A model generated the notes under the pieces. The model saw only the letters and a program-made list of their open reading frames with translations, searched no databases and was not told the origin of the DNA. Below, piece by piece: positions 44,639-54,771 of a DNA stretch of 64,000 bases (position 1 is its first letter; each line of letters starts with the position of its first letter). The stretch is from Halopiger aswanensis (GTDB lineage: Archaea; Halobacteriota; Halobacteria; Halobacteriales; Natrialbaceae): assembly GCF_003610195.1 (NCBI RefSeq), contig NZ_RAPO01000001.1, positions 1,116,001 to 1,180,000 of the forward strand, given 5' to 3'. A program made the translations under genes and the position numbers.

Positions 44639-45709
44639 ATGGATGACTCGACAACAGTCCCCGCGGCGGATCGGCTGACGGCCCTCGTCGAGGAGCGCGA
44701 GCACGAGGCCGCGCGGACGTGTCTCGAGCGACTCGCCGACGCAGACCCCGAGGTTCGGAAGACGGCGCTCCGGGACCTCCGCACGCTCGTCGACGACCAG
44801 GGGCCGACGGTTCGGCCGCTCGTGCCGACGCTTCAGCGGTTTCTCACGGACGACGAGCGAGCGATTCGGCTGACGGCCGCGAAACTGTTCGTCACCGTCG
44901 CCGCGAACGAGTCGGACGCCGCCGTCGACGCGGTCCCCGCCCTCGGCGAGCGCCTCGCCGACGACGCGGAATTCTACTACGTCCGCGCACGGTGTGCCGA
45001 GGCGCTCGGATACGTCGCACTCGACCACCCCGACGAGGTTGCCTCGCCCGACATCCTCGCGGATCTCCGGATCGGCCTCTCGTTCGACGAGCCGGACGTG
45101 CGGCCGAAGCTGGCGAAAGCGTTGGCGTGCGTCGCGCTGGGCGAACCGACGCGGCTCGACCACCACGTCGGAACCCTCGCCGACTATCTCGACGACGAGC
45201 ACGAACTCGTCCGGTATCACCTCGCGACAGTGCTCGTCGTGATCGGCTGCGAGCGGCCCAGCGCGCTCGCCGAGGCGAGCGGCGAACTCGTGGCTCGAGT
45301 CGAGGACGAGACCGAAAACGACTACGTCCGCGGCCGCGCCGCGGAGGCGCTGGGGCTGCTGGCCCGCGCGGACGGCGTCGGCGACGAAAGCGAAAGCGAG
45401 AACGAGAGCGACGTCGAGGTATCGGTGCTCCAGGCGGAGTTCGAGATGCTCGAGGACGCAGACACTGGTTTTCTCGCCGACCGCGCTCGCTACGCGGCCC
45501 GCGCATTCGCTGCCCCCGATTCCGATCCGGCGATCGATACCGCGACCGACACCGCCGAGATCGGCGATATCGACGCAATTCGCCGGACGACCGACGAGAT
45601 CGCCGCGACCGTGTCGTCGCCGGACGCCGACGACGAGTGTCCTCACTGCGGACTCGCACTGCCTGACGGTGCACCGCCGATGTGTCCGCGGTGTGGCGCG
45701 CCGTACTGA
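44639..45709 (+). CDS. HEAT-repeat protein with C-terminal zinc ribbon
   Basis: 356 aa. Residues about 5-240 form six or so HEAT/PBS-lyase-like alpha repeats (DPEVRKTALRDLRTLV, ERAIRLTAAKLFVTVA and YVRGRAAEALGLLA). An acidic linker is followed by a rubredoxin-like zinc ribbon, CPHCGLALPDGAPPMCPRCG, at the very C-terminus. Likely a protein-interaction scaffold; partner unknown. AGTATTTATTAAC about 40 nt upstream is the TATA region. Confidence 0.8.
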   Translation: MDDSTTVPAADRLTALVEEREHEAARTCLERLADADPEVRKTALRDLRTLVDDQGPTVRPLVPTLQRFLTDDERAIRLTAAKLFVTVAANESDAAVDAVPALGERLADDAEFYYVRARCAEALGYVALDHPDEVASPDILADLRIGLSFDEPDVRPKLAKALACVALGEPTRLDHHVGTLADYLDDEHELVRYHLATVLVVIGCERPSALAEASGELVARVEDETENDYVRGRAAEALGLLARADGVGDESESENESDVEVSVLQAEFEMLEDADTGFLADRARYAARAFAAPDSDPAIDTATDTAEIGDIDAIRRTTDEIAATVSSPDADDECPHCGLALPDGAPPMCPRCGAPY

Positions 45710-45736
45710 CTGCGCAGTCGCGGTTCGACGAGAGTG

Positions 45737-46507
45737 CTACTCGAGCGCGGCGAGTGCATCGCGCACGTTCCGTTCGGCGTCCGCGAGCGCGCCCACCGCT
45801 CGTTCTGCGGGGAGTTCGTACTCGATGAGCAATGGCAGCGGACGCTCGCGGTCGACGTGCTCGGCGAGCAGGCCGACGATGCGCTCGAGTTCGAGGACGC
45901 CGGCGCCGGGCAGATCCTCGAGTTCCGCGTCGGAAGTGTCCTTGAGGTGGACGGCGACGATGCGATCCCCGAACGCCGGGATCACGGCCGCGGGATCGAC
46001 CGACGCCGCGAGGAAGTGGCCGGTGTCGACGCAGACGCCCAGCCGCGGGTCGTCGTAGCGCTCGAGTACCTCGCGGACGTCGTCGATCGACGAGAACACC
46101 TGCGAGAGGTCGTCGTGGTGGATTTCGGAGTAGTTGTGGATCGCGACGTCGAGTTCGAACTCGTCGGCGAGCGCCAGCAGTTCTTCGGTGATGTCGTCCC
46201 GGCCCGGCGGATAGTTGACCGTCACGTAGTCGGCGCCCAGTCGGGCCGCGAACGCGACGTACTCGCGGGCCTCGCCGGTGTCGTCGAGGTCGACGACGCC
46301 GTAGCCACGGACGTCGACGCCGGCCACCTCGAGATTGCGTCGGAGCGTCGCCAGGTCGTCGGCGTCGTCGGTCGGCGGGCGGTGGTCGGTCCAGAGCTCG
46401 AGCGTCGAGAGATCGGCCGGGGACGATGCGAGACGCTCGAGGGCGATTTCGATCGAATCGTCGCCGAAGACGACGCTCTGGACGCCGGGATCGAACGGCT
46501 GTGACAT
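45737..46507 (-). CDS. sugar phosphate isomerase/epimerase-like TIM barrel
   Basis: 256 aa of the AP endonuclease 2 (xylose isomerase-like) superfamily: LGADYVTVNYPPG, LDVAIHNYSEI, LGVCVDTGHFLA, IVAVHLKDTSDAE and LLIEYEL place metal-binding Glu/His/Asp/His residues at barrel strand ends. Probably a sugar isomerase, epimerase or inosose dehydratase relative. It is divergent from the NAD-dependent epimerase gene, suggesting joint sugar metabolism. Confidence 0.82.
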   Translation of the reverse strand: MSQPFDPGVQSVVFGDDSIEIALERLASSPADLSTLELWTDHRPPTDDADDLATLRRNLEVAGVDVRGYGVVDLDDTGEAREYVAFAARLGADYVTVNYPPGRDDITEELLALADEFELDVAIHNYSEIHHDDLSQVFSSIDDVREVLERYDDPRLGVCVDTGHFLAASVDPAAVIPAFGDRIVAVHLKDTSDAELEDLPGAGVLELERIVGLLAEHVDRERPLPLLIEYELPAERAVGALADAERNVRDALAALE

Positions 46508-46603
46508 GGATCCAGTGGTACCGATCGGCGCAAAAGCGTTCGGGAGGCGGCCGGCGACGGGGTCGGTACTCGGGTTTATGCGCGTTCAGCGTGACCGGGG
46601 CCC

Positions 46604-47671
46604 ATGCGCGTACTCCTCATCGGCGGCACCGGCGTCATCAGCACCGGCATCACGCGGCAACTGGTCGACGCCGGTCACGAGGTGGGCTGTCTCACGCGGG
46701 GCGAAACCGACGCGCCGGTCCCGGACGCGGTCGAGTTCGTCACCGGCGACCGCAACGATCAAGCGGCCCTCGAGCGGGCCGCCCGCGAGATCGACCCCGA
46801 CTGCGTCATCGACATGGTCTGTTTCACGCCCGAGCAGGCCGCCGAGGCGGTCGACGTCTTCGGCGGCGCGATCGAACAGTACGTCTTCTGCTCGACGGTC
46901 GACGTCTACCACCGGCCGCTCGAGCGCAACCCCGCAACCGAGGACGTACCGCGGGAGTCGGACCTCGAGGGCGTCGAGCCGGTCAGCGACTACGGTGCGA
47001 ACAAGGCCGCCGCGGAGGACGTGTTCCTCGCGGCTCACGACGGCCCCGAATCCGTCACCGGCACCGATTCCGAGGGCGAGTTCGCGACGACGATCATCCG
47101 CCCCTGGAGCACGTACGGCGAGGGCGGGTCGGTTCTTCACACCTTCGGAAACGGTACCTACTACCTCGATCGCATTCGGAAGGGCAAACCGATCGTCGTC
47201 CACGGCGACGGCACCTCGCTGTGGGGCTCCTGTCACCGCGACGACGTCGCCCGCGCGTTCGTCGGCGCCGTCGGCAACGAACGGGCCTACGGCGAGGCTT
47301 ACCACGTCACCAGCGAGGAACTGATTACGTGGAACCAGTACCACCGGCGAGTCGCCAGCGCGATGGACGCGCCCGAACCCGACCTCGTTCACATCCCGAC
47401 CGACCAGCTTCGCGAATCGGTGCCCGACCGCACCGACATGCTCGAGGCCCATTTCCAGTACAGCACCGTCTTCGACAACGCGAAAGCGCGGCGCGATCTC
47501 GGGTTTGAGTACACGATCGACTTTATGGACGGTATCCGGCGGACGATCGAGGACCTCGAGGCCCGCGACGCGATCGACCCCTGGGACAGTGCGAACGACG
47601 ACGAACTCATCGCGGCGTGGAACGCGGCGACCGGCGAGTTCCTCGAGCGCGTCGGCTCGGCGGGCAAATAG
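46604..47671 (+). CDS. NAD-dependent epimerase/dehydratase family protein
   Basis: Extended SDR, 355 aa. The NAD motif is MRVLLIGGTGVISTGITRQL (G8-G14 region), with VFCSTVDVYHRP, DYGANKAAAEDVFL (Tyr-x3-Lys catalytic YGANK) and IIRPWSTYGEGG. The Y-x-x-x-K is present. It resembles nucleotide-sugar epimerases or dehydratases. CGGGTTTATGCG about 30 nt upstream supplies the TATA. Product substrate unknown. Confidence 0.88.
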   Translation: MRVLLIGGTGVISTGITRQLVDAGHEVGCLTRGETDAPVPDAVEFVTGDRNDQAALERAAREIDPDCVIDMVCFTPEQAAEAVDVFGGAIEQYVFCSTVDVYHRPLERNPATEDVPRESDLEGVEPVSDYGANKAAAEDVFLAAHDGPESVTGTDSEGEFATTIIRPWSTYGEGGSVLHTFGNGTYYLDRIRKGKPIVVHGDGTSLWGSCHRDDVARAFVGAVGNERAYGEAYHVTSEELITWNQYHRRVASAMDAPEPDLVHIPTDQLRESVPDRTDMLEAHFQYSTVFDNAKARRDLGFEYTIDFMDGIRRTIEDLEARDAIDPWDSANDDELIAAWNAATGEFLERVGSAGK

Positions 47672-47710
47672 CGACGCACAGTCGCGGTTCCTCGACCGCA
47701 TTCTGGCTCG

Positions 47711-48460
47711 TTACTTCCGTTTCTCGCGCTCTCGAGCGAGTTCGACGGCCGTCTCGGTGTCCCCGTGCCACGGCTCGCCGTGACCCGGGAGGAGGAGCAC
47801 TTCGCCGATCGATTCGAGGCGGGACAACGATTCGTATGCGCGATCGTGATCCGGGTTGAACCATTCAGCCAGCAGTTGCGGCCGGTGGCCGCGATCGGCG
47901 ACGAAATCGGTCGTGACGAGTTCGTCGCCGCAGAACAACGCGTCGTGGTCCGGGAAGTGGTACGCGACGTGTCCCTCGCTGTGGCCGGGGGTGTGAATGA
48001 CGCGAGGCGAGCCCGGAACGTCGAGCGTCTCGCCGTCGGTGACCGTACGAAACGCCCTCAGCGGTGGGACCGAGAGGCCGCCCGAGCGAACGAACTCGAC
48101 CGCGTACGTGGCGAATCCCGGACGCCAGAGGCGGACAACCCCCTTGCGAAGGGACACGTCGGCGTCGCCCCGCGCGTGCGCGGCATCGTCTTCGTGGAGC
48201 CACACCGAGACGCGGGCTTCCCTTCGGAGTCGCTCAGCAAACCCCGCGTGATCGGGGTGAGGGTGCGTCAGCAGGCAGGCGTCGACGTCCGTCACGTCGT
48301 AGCCTATCGTCTCGAGCCGGTCGACGAACTGATCCCAGTGCGCCGGAAAGCCGGTATCGACGACCGTGAGACCGTCGGCCGCCTCCACGAGGTACCAGTT
48401 TACCCGCTCGCTTCCGCACCGGTGGACGCCGTCGGCAACGCGTTCCGCGATCATCGTCAT
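47711..48460 (-). CDS. metallo-beta-lactamase-fold hydrolase
   Basis: 249 aa with the zinc signature THPHPDHAG (HxHxDH), then HTPGHSEGHVAY, CGDELVTTDFV and LLLPGHGEPWHG, that is, the complete MBL ligand set. A glyoxalase-II/RNase Z-like hydrolase or related enzyme. The start at 48460 (MTMIAERV) is preferred; seven in-frame codons lie upstream. Substrate unknown. Confidence 0.88.
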   Translation of the reverse strand: MTMIAERVADGVHRCGSERVNWYLVEAADGLTVVDTGFPAHWDQFVDRLETIGYDVTDVDACLLTHPHPDHAGFAERLRREARVSVWLHEDDAAHARGDADVSLRKGVVRLWRPGFATYAVEFVRSGGLSVPPLRAFRTVTDGETLDVPGSPRVIHTPGHSEGHVAYHFPDHDALFCGDELVTTDFVADRGHRPQLLAEWFNPDHDRAYESLSRLESIGEVLLLPGHGEPWHGDTETAVELAREREKRK

Positions 48461-48599
48461 CGATACCTCGACCGAGTTCACGACAGCGAATAAACACCTC
48501 GAGCCGTTCCTGGGTACTGGGAACCGAGCACGCTCTCGGCGAGTTCACGGAGCGTCTGAGCGACAGAGCCACGAATTCGCCGCCCGATACCGTCCGCCA

Positions 48600-49007
48600 T
48601 CAATCGAAGACCACGGAACGGACGAGAGCCATAAATTCGTCGGGATCCGTCGGTTTCGTGTAGAAGTCCACCTCCGCAAGATCGGTGAGGTCGAGATCGA
48701 CGGATTCCGCCTCTAAACTGGTTAAAACGACGACTCGAAGTCCGTCTCGCTCGAGATCGCTCCGGATTTCGTCGAGGACTCTAGTGCCGTCGACTCGCGG
48801 CAGGTTCAGGTCGAGAAGCACGATATCGGGGCGAGGAGCATCGGCAAAGTCGCCGCGCTGAGAAAGGAAGTCGAGCGCTTCTTCGCCGTCTACCGCGGTA
48901 TGAAGGGTCCCGGGCGTCTCGCGAAGGGATTCCTCGACCAGCCGAACGTCACCGGGATTATCCTCGACCAGGAGGATCTCTCCGTCCGGCTCGGTCCTCT
49001 CATCCAT
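48600..49007 (-). CDS. CheY-like response regulator receiver protein
   Basis: 135-aa single receiver domain: acidic pocket ILLVEDNPGD, phospho-acceptor Asp in DIVLLDLNLPRVDG, Thr/Ser in VVVLTS and Lys in DFYTKPTD. The Rcp1-like spacing is seen in cyanobacterial and haloarchaeal regulators. No output domain or adjacent kinase gene. A hemi-repeat TTCAGCGGA occurs twice (49074-49082 and about 49089-49097) upstream of the gene. Confidence 0.92.
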   Translation of the reverse strand: MDERTEPDGEILLVEDNPGDVRLVEESLRETPGTLHTAVDGEEALDFLSQRGDFADAPRPDIVLLDLNLPRVDGTRVLDEIRSDLERDGLRVVVLTSLEAESVDLDLTDLAEVDFYTKPTDPDEFMALVRSVVFD

Positions 49008-49269
49008 AGCATTCGTCGTCGAACCACAGGGAAAAAGGACGCATTCCGGTTTCTCGAATTCAGACCGCGTTCAGCGGATTTCAATTCGCTTCAGCGGAAT
49101 CGCTCAGTTGCGTCGGCTGCAACTGTCCCGGTTGCGCCGATAATTCCTGCATACACCGCCGGTCACGGATCGGTTTTCGACGGCACGATCGCGGAATCGA
49201 TTCCCCAAGAGCCGAATCGGGCGTCGTCGATCCCGTAACCCTAATTCGCTCGAGCGCGACTGAAGGGGT
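49008..49269. other. 262-nt intergenic region with TTCAGCGGA repeats
   Basis: The region between the divergent receiver gene and lplA contains two copies of TTCAGCGGA within 25 nt and no open frame or RNA that I recognise. Repeats may be a regulator site for the receiver gene. Confidence 0.35.
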
Positions 49270-50169
49270 ATGACCGACGTCTCAGACCGCGCAGACGACG
49301 CGGACCTCGCGGGCCGCGAGTGGCGGCTGATCCGCGACGAAGCCCGCGACGGCGCCATCCAGATGGCCCTCGAGGAGGTCGCCGCCGAGACGGCCCTCGA
49401 GGACGGAATCCGAACGGTCCGAACCTACTCGTGGGAGCCGAGCGCGCTCTCGCTGGGCTACCGGCAGGACGCCGAGACGGTCGACTGGGACTACTGCGAG
49501 CGTGAGGGGATCGACGTCACCCGGAGACAGACCGGCGGCGGCGGGATCTACCACGACCGAGACGCCGACATCTCCTACACGATCGTCGCGCCGGCCGACG
49601 AGGTGCCGGGCGACCTGATGGAGTGCTACGCGCTGTTTTGCGAGCCGATCCTCGAGGCGTTCGACCGACTGGGCGTCGATGCGGACTTCGCGGCCAGCGA
49701 ACAGGAGGCGATCTACCAGCCGTCGTGCTACCTGCGGGACATCCATCCGGCTCACGACATCGTCGCACCCGCCGGTGGGGACTCGAGCGCGGGCGCCGCC
49801 GACGAGGTCGACGCCGTCCCGAAGAAAATCAGCGGTAACGCCCAGTACCGCCAGCGCGACGTCGTCATCCAGCACGGCTCGATCAGCTTCGCTCTCGAAC
49901 CCGAGCGCCACGTCGGAACATTCGACGCGGACCTCGAGCCGGCGACGTTCCGCGACCGCGTGACGAGCATCAGCGAGCAGACGGGCGGCGAGATCACTCG
50001 CGAAGAGGCGGTGGCGACGATCGGTGACGCGCTGGGCGACTGGTGCGACGCCGACGCAGGCGAGTGGCGAGACGGGGAACTCGAGGCCGCCCGCGACCTC
50101 GCCGATCGAAAGTACGGATCGGACGCGTGGGTCCGGAATCGAGAGGTGCTCGAGGCGGGCGAGCAGTAG
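49270..50169 (+). CDS. lplA: lipoate-protein ligase A-family protein
   Basis: 299-aa BPL/LplA fold: RRQTGGGGIYHDRDADISYT (RxxGGG motif) and the catalytic Lys in VPKKISGNAQYRQRDVVIQHGS. It attaches or transfers lipoyl or octanoyl groups to E2 or H proteins, or belongs to the related cofactor transferases. Haloarchaea have lipoyl-dependent complexes, so the role is plausible. An insertion of acidic and Ala residues at about 160-180 (AGGDSSAGAADEVD) is likely a surface loop. Confidence 0.85.
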   Translation: MTDVSDRADDADLAGREWRLIRDEARDGAIQMALEEVAAETALEDGIRTVRTYSWEPSALSLGYRQDAETVDWDYCEREGIDVTRRQTGGGGIYHDRDADISYTIVAPADEVPGDLMECYALFCEPILEAFDRLGVDADFAASEQEAIYQPSCYLRDIHPAHDIVAPAGGDSSAGAADEVDAVPKKISGNAQYRQRDVVIQHGSISFALEPERHVGTFDADLEPATFRDRVTSISEQTGGEITREEAVATIGDALGDWCDADAGEWRDGELEAARDLADRKYGSDAWVRNREVLEAGEQ

Positions 50170-50241
50170 CGCGGCCGGTACCTCGAGTCGGCGCCGACCG
50201 GGTCCGAAGTACCTATCACGAACCGGTACTGACGGGAATCC

Positions 50242-51117
50242 ATGACCATGAAGGTCGGCGCACACGTGTCGATTTCCGGTTCGCGCGTCTCCTCCGACGA
50301 CGAAACCCCGCCGTACGACGACATCCGCAACGCGGTCCACCGCCAGCGGGCGTTCGGCGGCAACTGCGGCCAGATCTTCACCACCTCGCCGCAGGTCTGG
50401 GCCCAGCCCGAGATCAGCGACGAGGCCGCCGAGGGCTTCCAGGACGAAACCGAGGAACAACTCGAGGGGCCGTGGGTGATTCACTCCGCGTATCTGGTCA
50501 ACCTCTGTACGCCGAAGGACGACCTCCGGCGCAAGTCCAAGGAGAGCATGCAGGCGGAGCTCGACGCCGCCGCGCAGCTGGGAATTCCGTACGTCAACGT
50601 CCACCTCGGCGCACACACCGGCGCCGGCGTCGAGGGCGGCCTCGACAACGCGGCGAGTCTCATCGACGAACTCGAGGTCCCCGAGGACGTGCAGATCCTG
50701 ATCGAGTCCGACGCGGGCAGCGGGACCAAGCTCGGCGGCGAGTTCGAGCACCTCGCGGGCATCATCGACCGCACCGAGACGGACATCGGTATCTGCATCG
50801 ACACCGCCCACACGCTCGTCGCGGGTAACGACCTCACCACGCCCGAGGCCGTCGACGAGACCGTCCAGCGGTTCGACGACGAGGTCGGGCTGGAGTACCT
50901 CGAGTACATCCACCTCAACGACTCGAAGCACGACGTCGGCACGCACAAGGACGAACACGCCCACATCGGCGAGGGCTACATCGGCGAAGACGGCATGAAG
51001 GCCATCGTCAACCACCCCGACCTGCGGGACCTGCCGTTCGCGCTCGAGACGCCGACCGAGGACGGCCGCGGCTTCGAGTGGAACATCCAGAAGGTCAAGG
51101 AACTACGCGAGGAGTAA
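50242..51117 (+). CDS. nfo: deoxyribonuclease IV (AP endonuclease)
   Basis: 291-aa TIM-barrel trinuclear-zinc AP endonuclease of base-excision repair. [77 protein letters not shown] and FALETPTED carry the zinc ligands. The fold is complete. An alternative Met lies two codons in. It is 72 nt after lplA. Confidence 0.95.
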   Translation: MTMKVGAHVSISGSRVSSDDETPPYDDIRNAVHRQRAFGGNCGQIFTTSPQVWAQPEISDEAAEGFQDETEEQLEGPWVIHSAYLVNLCTPKDDLRRKSKESMQAELDAAAQLGIPYVNVHLGAHTGAGVEGGLDNAASLIDELEVPEDVQILIESDAGSGTKLGGEFEHLAGIIDRTETDIGICIDTAHTLVAGNDLTTPEAVDETVQRFDDEVGLEYLEYIHLNDSKHDVGTHKDEHAHIGEGYIGEDGMKAIVNHPDLRDLPFALETPTEDGRGFEWNIQKVKELREE

Positions 51118-51201
51118 CGACGAGCGGCGGTCGTCGCCGTTCGATCGCCACTTCCGCGTCGAATCGACCCGTTTTTACTCGAGACGCCACTATTCCGGCC
51201 C

Positions 51202-52023
51202 GTGCGCGAGTTCTCCGAAGACTACCTTCGCCGGACCCGCCGGGGGATGTGGGACGACTCCCGCGACGCCCTCGAGCCACTGAACCTCGAGTCCCGCGAG
51301 CGGATCCTGGACGTCGGCTGCGGTACCGGGGAGTTGAGCCGCGTGCTCGCGGCCGAATCGCCGGCCGACTGCGAGGTCGTCGGCTGCGACGCGGATCCGG
51401 CGCTGCTCGCGGTCGCCGGCGAGCGCGTGCCGGTCGTCGCCGGCGACGCGCTCCGACTGCCGTTTGCCGACGGCGCCTTCGATCTGGTCGTCTGTCAGGC
51501 GCTGTTGATCAACCTGCCCGACCCCGCGGCCGCAGTGTCCGAGTTCGCCCGCGTCTCCGCGGACCTAGTCGCCGCCGTCGAACCGAACAACGCCGCCGTC
51601 GAGGTCGACTCGAGCGTCGACCGGGAAGATGCTCTCGAGCGGCGGGCGCGACGGGCCTACCTCGACGGCGTCGACACCGACGTCGCGCTCGGGGCCGACG
51701 CCCGCGACGCCTTCGAGGACGCCGGCCTCGAGGTGCTCGAAACGCGCCGGTACGATCACGTCCGAACGGTCGAACCGCCCTACGACGAGGGGGCGCTGCT
51801 CGAGGCCCGCCGAAAGGCGACGGGCGCGGGGCTGGCTGACGACCGCGAGACGATGCTCGAGGGCGCGTTGACCGCAGCGGAGTACGACGACCTCCGGAGC
51901 GCGTGGCGGGAGATGGGTCGGGACGTCGTCGACCAGATGGAAACCGGCGACTACGAGCGCGAGGAGACGGTGCCGTTCTTCGTCACCGTCGGCCGGGTCG
52001 ACGGCGCCGGATCGGAGCCGTAG
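51202..52023 (+). CDS. class I SAM-dependent methyltransferase
   Basis: 273 aa with GTG start. AdoMet motif I is ILDVGCGTGELSRVLA, motif II VVGCDADPALLAVA, then PFADGAFDLVVCQALLINLPD. The C-terminal part (about 150-260) is helical and probably binds the substrate. Resembles UbiE/biotin-type small-molecule methyltransferases. Substrate unknown. Confidence 0.85.
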   Translation: MREFSEDYLRRTRRGMWDDSRDALEPLNLESRERILDVGCGTGELSRVLAAESPADCEVVGCDADPALLAVAGERVPVVAGDALRLPFADGAFDLVVCQALLINLPDPAAAVSEFARVSADLVAAVEPNNAAVEVDSSVDREDALERRARRAYLDGVDTDVALGADARDAFEDAGLEVLETRRYDHVRTVEPPYDEGALLEARRKATGAGLADDRETMLEGALTAAEYDDLRSAWREMGRDVVDQMETGDYEREETVPFFVTVGRVDGAGSEP

Positions 52024-52097
52024 TCGCCGCCGTCGAGCGTCGCAATCGGTGTCAGCGGGGGCACATCTACATGATGGTGGCCCGCCTTGCGGACGAT

Positions 52098-53120
52098 ATG
52101 GCCGCGATCGAACTCGAGGGACTAACCAAGGACTACGGGACGGTGCTGGCCAACAACGACGTGACCTTCGACGTCGAGGACGGCGAGATCTTCGGCTACC
52201 TCGGACCCAACGGCGCGGGAAAGACCACGACGATCCGCACGCTGCTCGGGTTCATCTCGCCGACGGCCGGCACCGCGCGGCTGCTCGGCCGCGACGTCAC
52301 CGACGAGTCGGCCCTGCTCGAGGCGAAACGCCGGCTCGGCTACTTGCCCGACAATCCGGCGTTCGACGAGTCGGCGACCGGGCGAGAGATTCTCGACCTG
52401 CACGCGTCGATCAAAGGCGACGAGCGCAGCGCGGACCTGCTCGAGTTGTTCGATCCGCCGCTCGATCGCGAGGTTCGGGAGTACTCCCACGGGAACGTCC
52501 GCAAACTCGGGCTGGTGACGACGTTCATGCACGATCCCGACCTCGTCATCTTGGACGAGCCGACCAGTGGACTCGATCCGCTGATGCAGCAGCGGTTCGC
52601 CGAGTTCCTCCGGGCCGAACGCGACCGCGGCGTGACGGTGTTCTTCTCCTCGCACGTCCTGAGCGAGGTACGACGACTCTGCGACCGCGTCGGCATCATC
52701 CGAAACGGCCGCCTCGTCGCGGTCGAACCGGTCGACGCCCTGCTCGACCGGAGCGGCAAGGTCGTCCACCTCCGCGCCGACGACCCGATCCCGGCGGCGG
52801 CGCTCGAGCTCGCCGGCGTGCACGACCTCGAAGTTGGGCGTTCTGCGGACGCCGATTCCGCGACGGGGAGCCGAGCGCCCGAGGCCGCAGCCGACGCGTT
52901 CACGGAGTGTACCTTCACGTTCACCGGCGACGTCAACGCTTTGCTCGAGCGGCTTCGCGAGTACCGGCTGCTGGATCTCTCGATCGAGGAAGCGCCGCTC
53001 GAGGACGTTTTCATGCGGTTTTACGGCGACAGCGAGGCGGAGTCCGCGTCCGCGCTCGAGTCGCCGGCGGGGGAACGGAAGAACGCGGGCGCCGCGACCG
53101 AGGTGACCGACGATGCTTGA
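52098..53120 (+). CDS. ABC-2-type transporter ATP-binding protein
   Basis: 340 aa: Walker A YLGPNGAGKTTTIR, signature YSHGNVRKLGL (a variant of LSGGQ), Walker B DLVILDEPTSGLDP and H-loop FFSSHVLSEVRR. The C-terminal 100 residues (HDLEVGRSADADSATGSRA onward) form the usual extension of bacitracin/drug exporter ATPases. The start at 52098 (MAAIELEGLT) aligns with the family. ATGs at 52071 and 52074 add nine residues. It overlaps the permease by 8 nt. Confidence 0.9.
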   Translation: MAAIELEGLTKDYGTVLANNDVTFDVEDGEIFGYLGPNGAGKTTTIRTLLGFISPTAGTARLLGRDVTDESALLEAKRRLGYLPDNPAFDESATGREILDLHASIKGDERSADLLELFDPPLDREVREYSHGNVRKLGLVTTFMHDPDLVILDEPTSGLDPLMQQRFAEFLRAERDRGVTVFFSSHVLSEVRRLCDRVGIIRNGRLVAVEPVDALLDRSGKVVHLRADDPIPAAALELAGVHDLEVGRSADADSATGSRAPEAAADAFTECTFTFTGDVNALLERLREYRLLDLSIEEAPLEDVFMRFYGDSEAESASALESPAGERKNAGAATEVTDDA

Positions 53121-53907
53121 ACTCGCCCGGTACGACGGCCGTCACCGGCTCAAGGGGAGCCTCTACCTGTCGATCGCGATGTCGCTGCTAGCCGTCGTCG
53201 TCATCTGGATCTATCCTTCGTTCAGCGGCTCGTTCGAGGACGTCGACGAGCAGTTCCTGCAGGCGTATCCCGAGGGCGTCATCCAGGTGTTCGACATCCG
53301 AACGATGGCCGTCCTCGAGGGCTTTCTCGCATTCGAACTCTACATCTTCGGCTGGACGATCATGCTCGGGCTCTACCTGGCTTACCTCGCCGCCGGAACG
53401 ATCGCCGGCGACGTCGAACACGGGCGGATGGATATCCTCCTCTCGATGCCCGTCTCGCGGGCCCGCACCGTCGCGGAGAAGTTCGCCTCGCTGGCCGTCC
53501 CGATCCTCGTCGTCAACGCCGTCGTACCGGTCGTCGTCTACGTCGCGGCCGCGCTGGTCGACGAACCCATTTCCGCCGCGGACCTGCTCGCGCTCCACGC
53601 GTTCGCCGTTCCCTATCTGTTCGCCTGCGCCGGCATCGGCCTCGTCGCCTCGGTCGTCGTCGACCGAACGAGCATCGCCCAACGGCTCGCGCTCGGCGTC
53701 ACGTTCGGGTTGTTCATGCTCGAGTCGCTGCTCGGGGGGACCGACTACGAGGCCGTCGGCGCAATCGCGCCGATGCGGTACTTCGATCCGAACGCGATCC
53801 TCTTAGAGAGCAGCTACGACCTCGTCGACGCGGGCGTGCTCGTCGCGATGACGATCGCCCTGCTAGCTGTGAGTCAGTGGTGGTTCGGCCGGCGCGATAT
53901 CGCCTGA
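53113..53907 (+). CDS. ABC-2-type transporter permease
   Basis: 264-aa membrane protein with six predicted helices (about 16-36, 75-95, 125-145, 155-175, 195-215 and 238-258) and a conserved GTIAGDVEHGRMDILLSMPVS loop joining helices, characteristic of ABC-2 permeases. It partners the preceding ATPase; the 8-nt overlap supports coupled synthesis. The exported substrate is unknown. Confidence 0.87.
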   Translation: MLELARYDGRHRLKGSLYLSIAMSLLAVVVIWIYPSFSGSFEDVDEQFLQAYPEGVIQVFDIRTMAVLEGFLAFELYIFGWTIMLGLYLAYLAAGTIAGDVEHGRMDILLSMPVSRARTVAEKFASLAVPILVVNAVVPVVVYVAAALVDEPISAADLLALHAFAVPYLFACAGIGLVASVVVDRTSIAQRLALGVTFGLFMLESLLGGTDYEAVGAIAPMRYFDPNAILLESSYDLVDAGVLVAMTIALLAVSQWWFGRRDIA

Positions 53908-53944
53908 TTCGAGCGATGCGCACCTCGAGGGATCCCGAATGCGG

Positions 53945-54637
53945 TCACGGCGACCGGTCCTCGGGATAGATCGTGTTCTCGATGAGGGTTCGGACGCCGC
54001 GACGGAACCGTTCCGACGCCGCGTTCGACGAGATGTCGAACCGATCCGCGAGTTCGGCGAGCGAACAGGAACGGGGGATATCGAGGTAACCGGCGTCGAC
54101 GGCGGCGACGAGTGTCTCGCGCTGGCTGGCGGTCAGACCGAACTGTGTCGGCGGGGTCGAGTTCGGGTTGTCGTTGGAATCTCCGGCCCCGTCGGACTCG
54201 TCGTACAGTTGTCGAACCTCGACGTCGAGGTCCCGCTCGATGAAGAACTCGTGGAATCGGCCGAACGTCTCGGCGCTCGGAAACGCGACGCGAAAGAACC
54301 AGCCCTCGGCCGTCGCGGTGACGTCCCGTAAGACGCCGCTCCCTTCGATGACGGTCGGATAGACGCTGTCTCGGTGCCCTTCGCAGGTGAGTTCGAGGTG
54401 GTAGAGTCGTCGGTCGCCGAAGTCGACGACGCGCAGGGGTTCGGCCACGGTCGAATCCGCCTCGAGCGCGTCGTCGAACGCCTCGAGCGCGTCGTCGTCG
54501 CCGTCCACCCAGACGAGCATCCGGTGGTCACCGTCGGCGGTGAGATCCGATTGTTCCCACGTTACGATCGCGTCGGGAGCGGTCGAGAGCGTCTCGGACA
54601 GAATGGGATAGTCGACGAGAAGCGTCGCGAAGATCAT
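53945..54637 (-). CDS. bat-type HTH regulator
   Basis: 230 aa with an N-terminal sensor-like domain (IFATLLVDYPILSETLSTAP) and a C-terminal HTH_10 domain: LTASQRETLVAAVDAGYLDIP, SCSLAELADRFDISSNAASE and RFRRGVRTLIEN. The start at 54637 is by family alignment; the frame is open upstream. The divergent 134-nt region to the DUF7344 gene contains AACACTAATAAATAG, the likely TATA region. Confidence 0.85.
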   Translation of the reverse strand: MIFATLLVDYPILSETLSTAPDAIVTWEQSDLTADGDHRMLVWVDGDDDALEAFDDALEADSTVAEPLRVVDFGDRRLYHLELTCEGHRDSVYPTVIEGSGVLRDVTATAEGWFFRVAFPSAETFGRFHEFFIERDLDVEVRQLYDESDGAGDSNDNPNSTPPTQFGLTASQRETLVAAVDAGYLDIPRSCSLAELADRFDISSNAASERFRRGVRTLIENTIYPEDRSP

Positions 54638-54771
54638 CGGTATAGGTACGTGATGCAGACGCCGCTCTCCCTTCGGGGTTTCGGCCCACACCGCGAGAGT
54701 TTCGAACACTAATAAATAGCGTGAATACTTACGCGTGGTAACTAACCGGTAGACATGTTCAGTAGTGATCG

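Noticed and set aside
49282..51015. 577-codon minus-strand frame over lplA and nfo
   Set aside because: Spans two well-supported plus-strand genes and has shadow composition.
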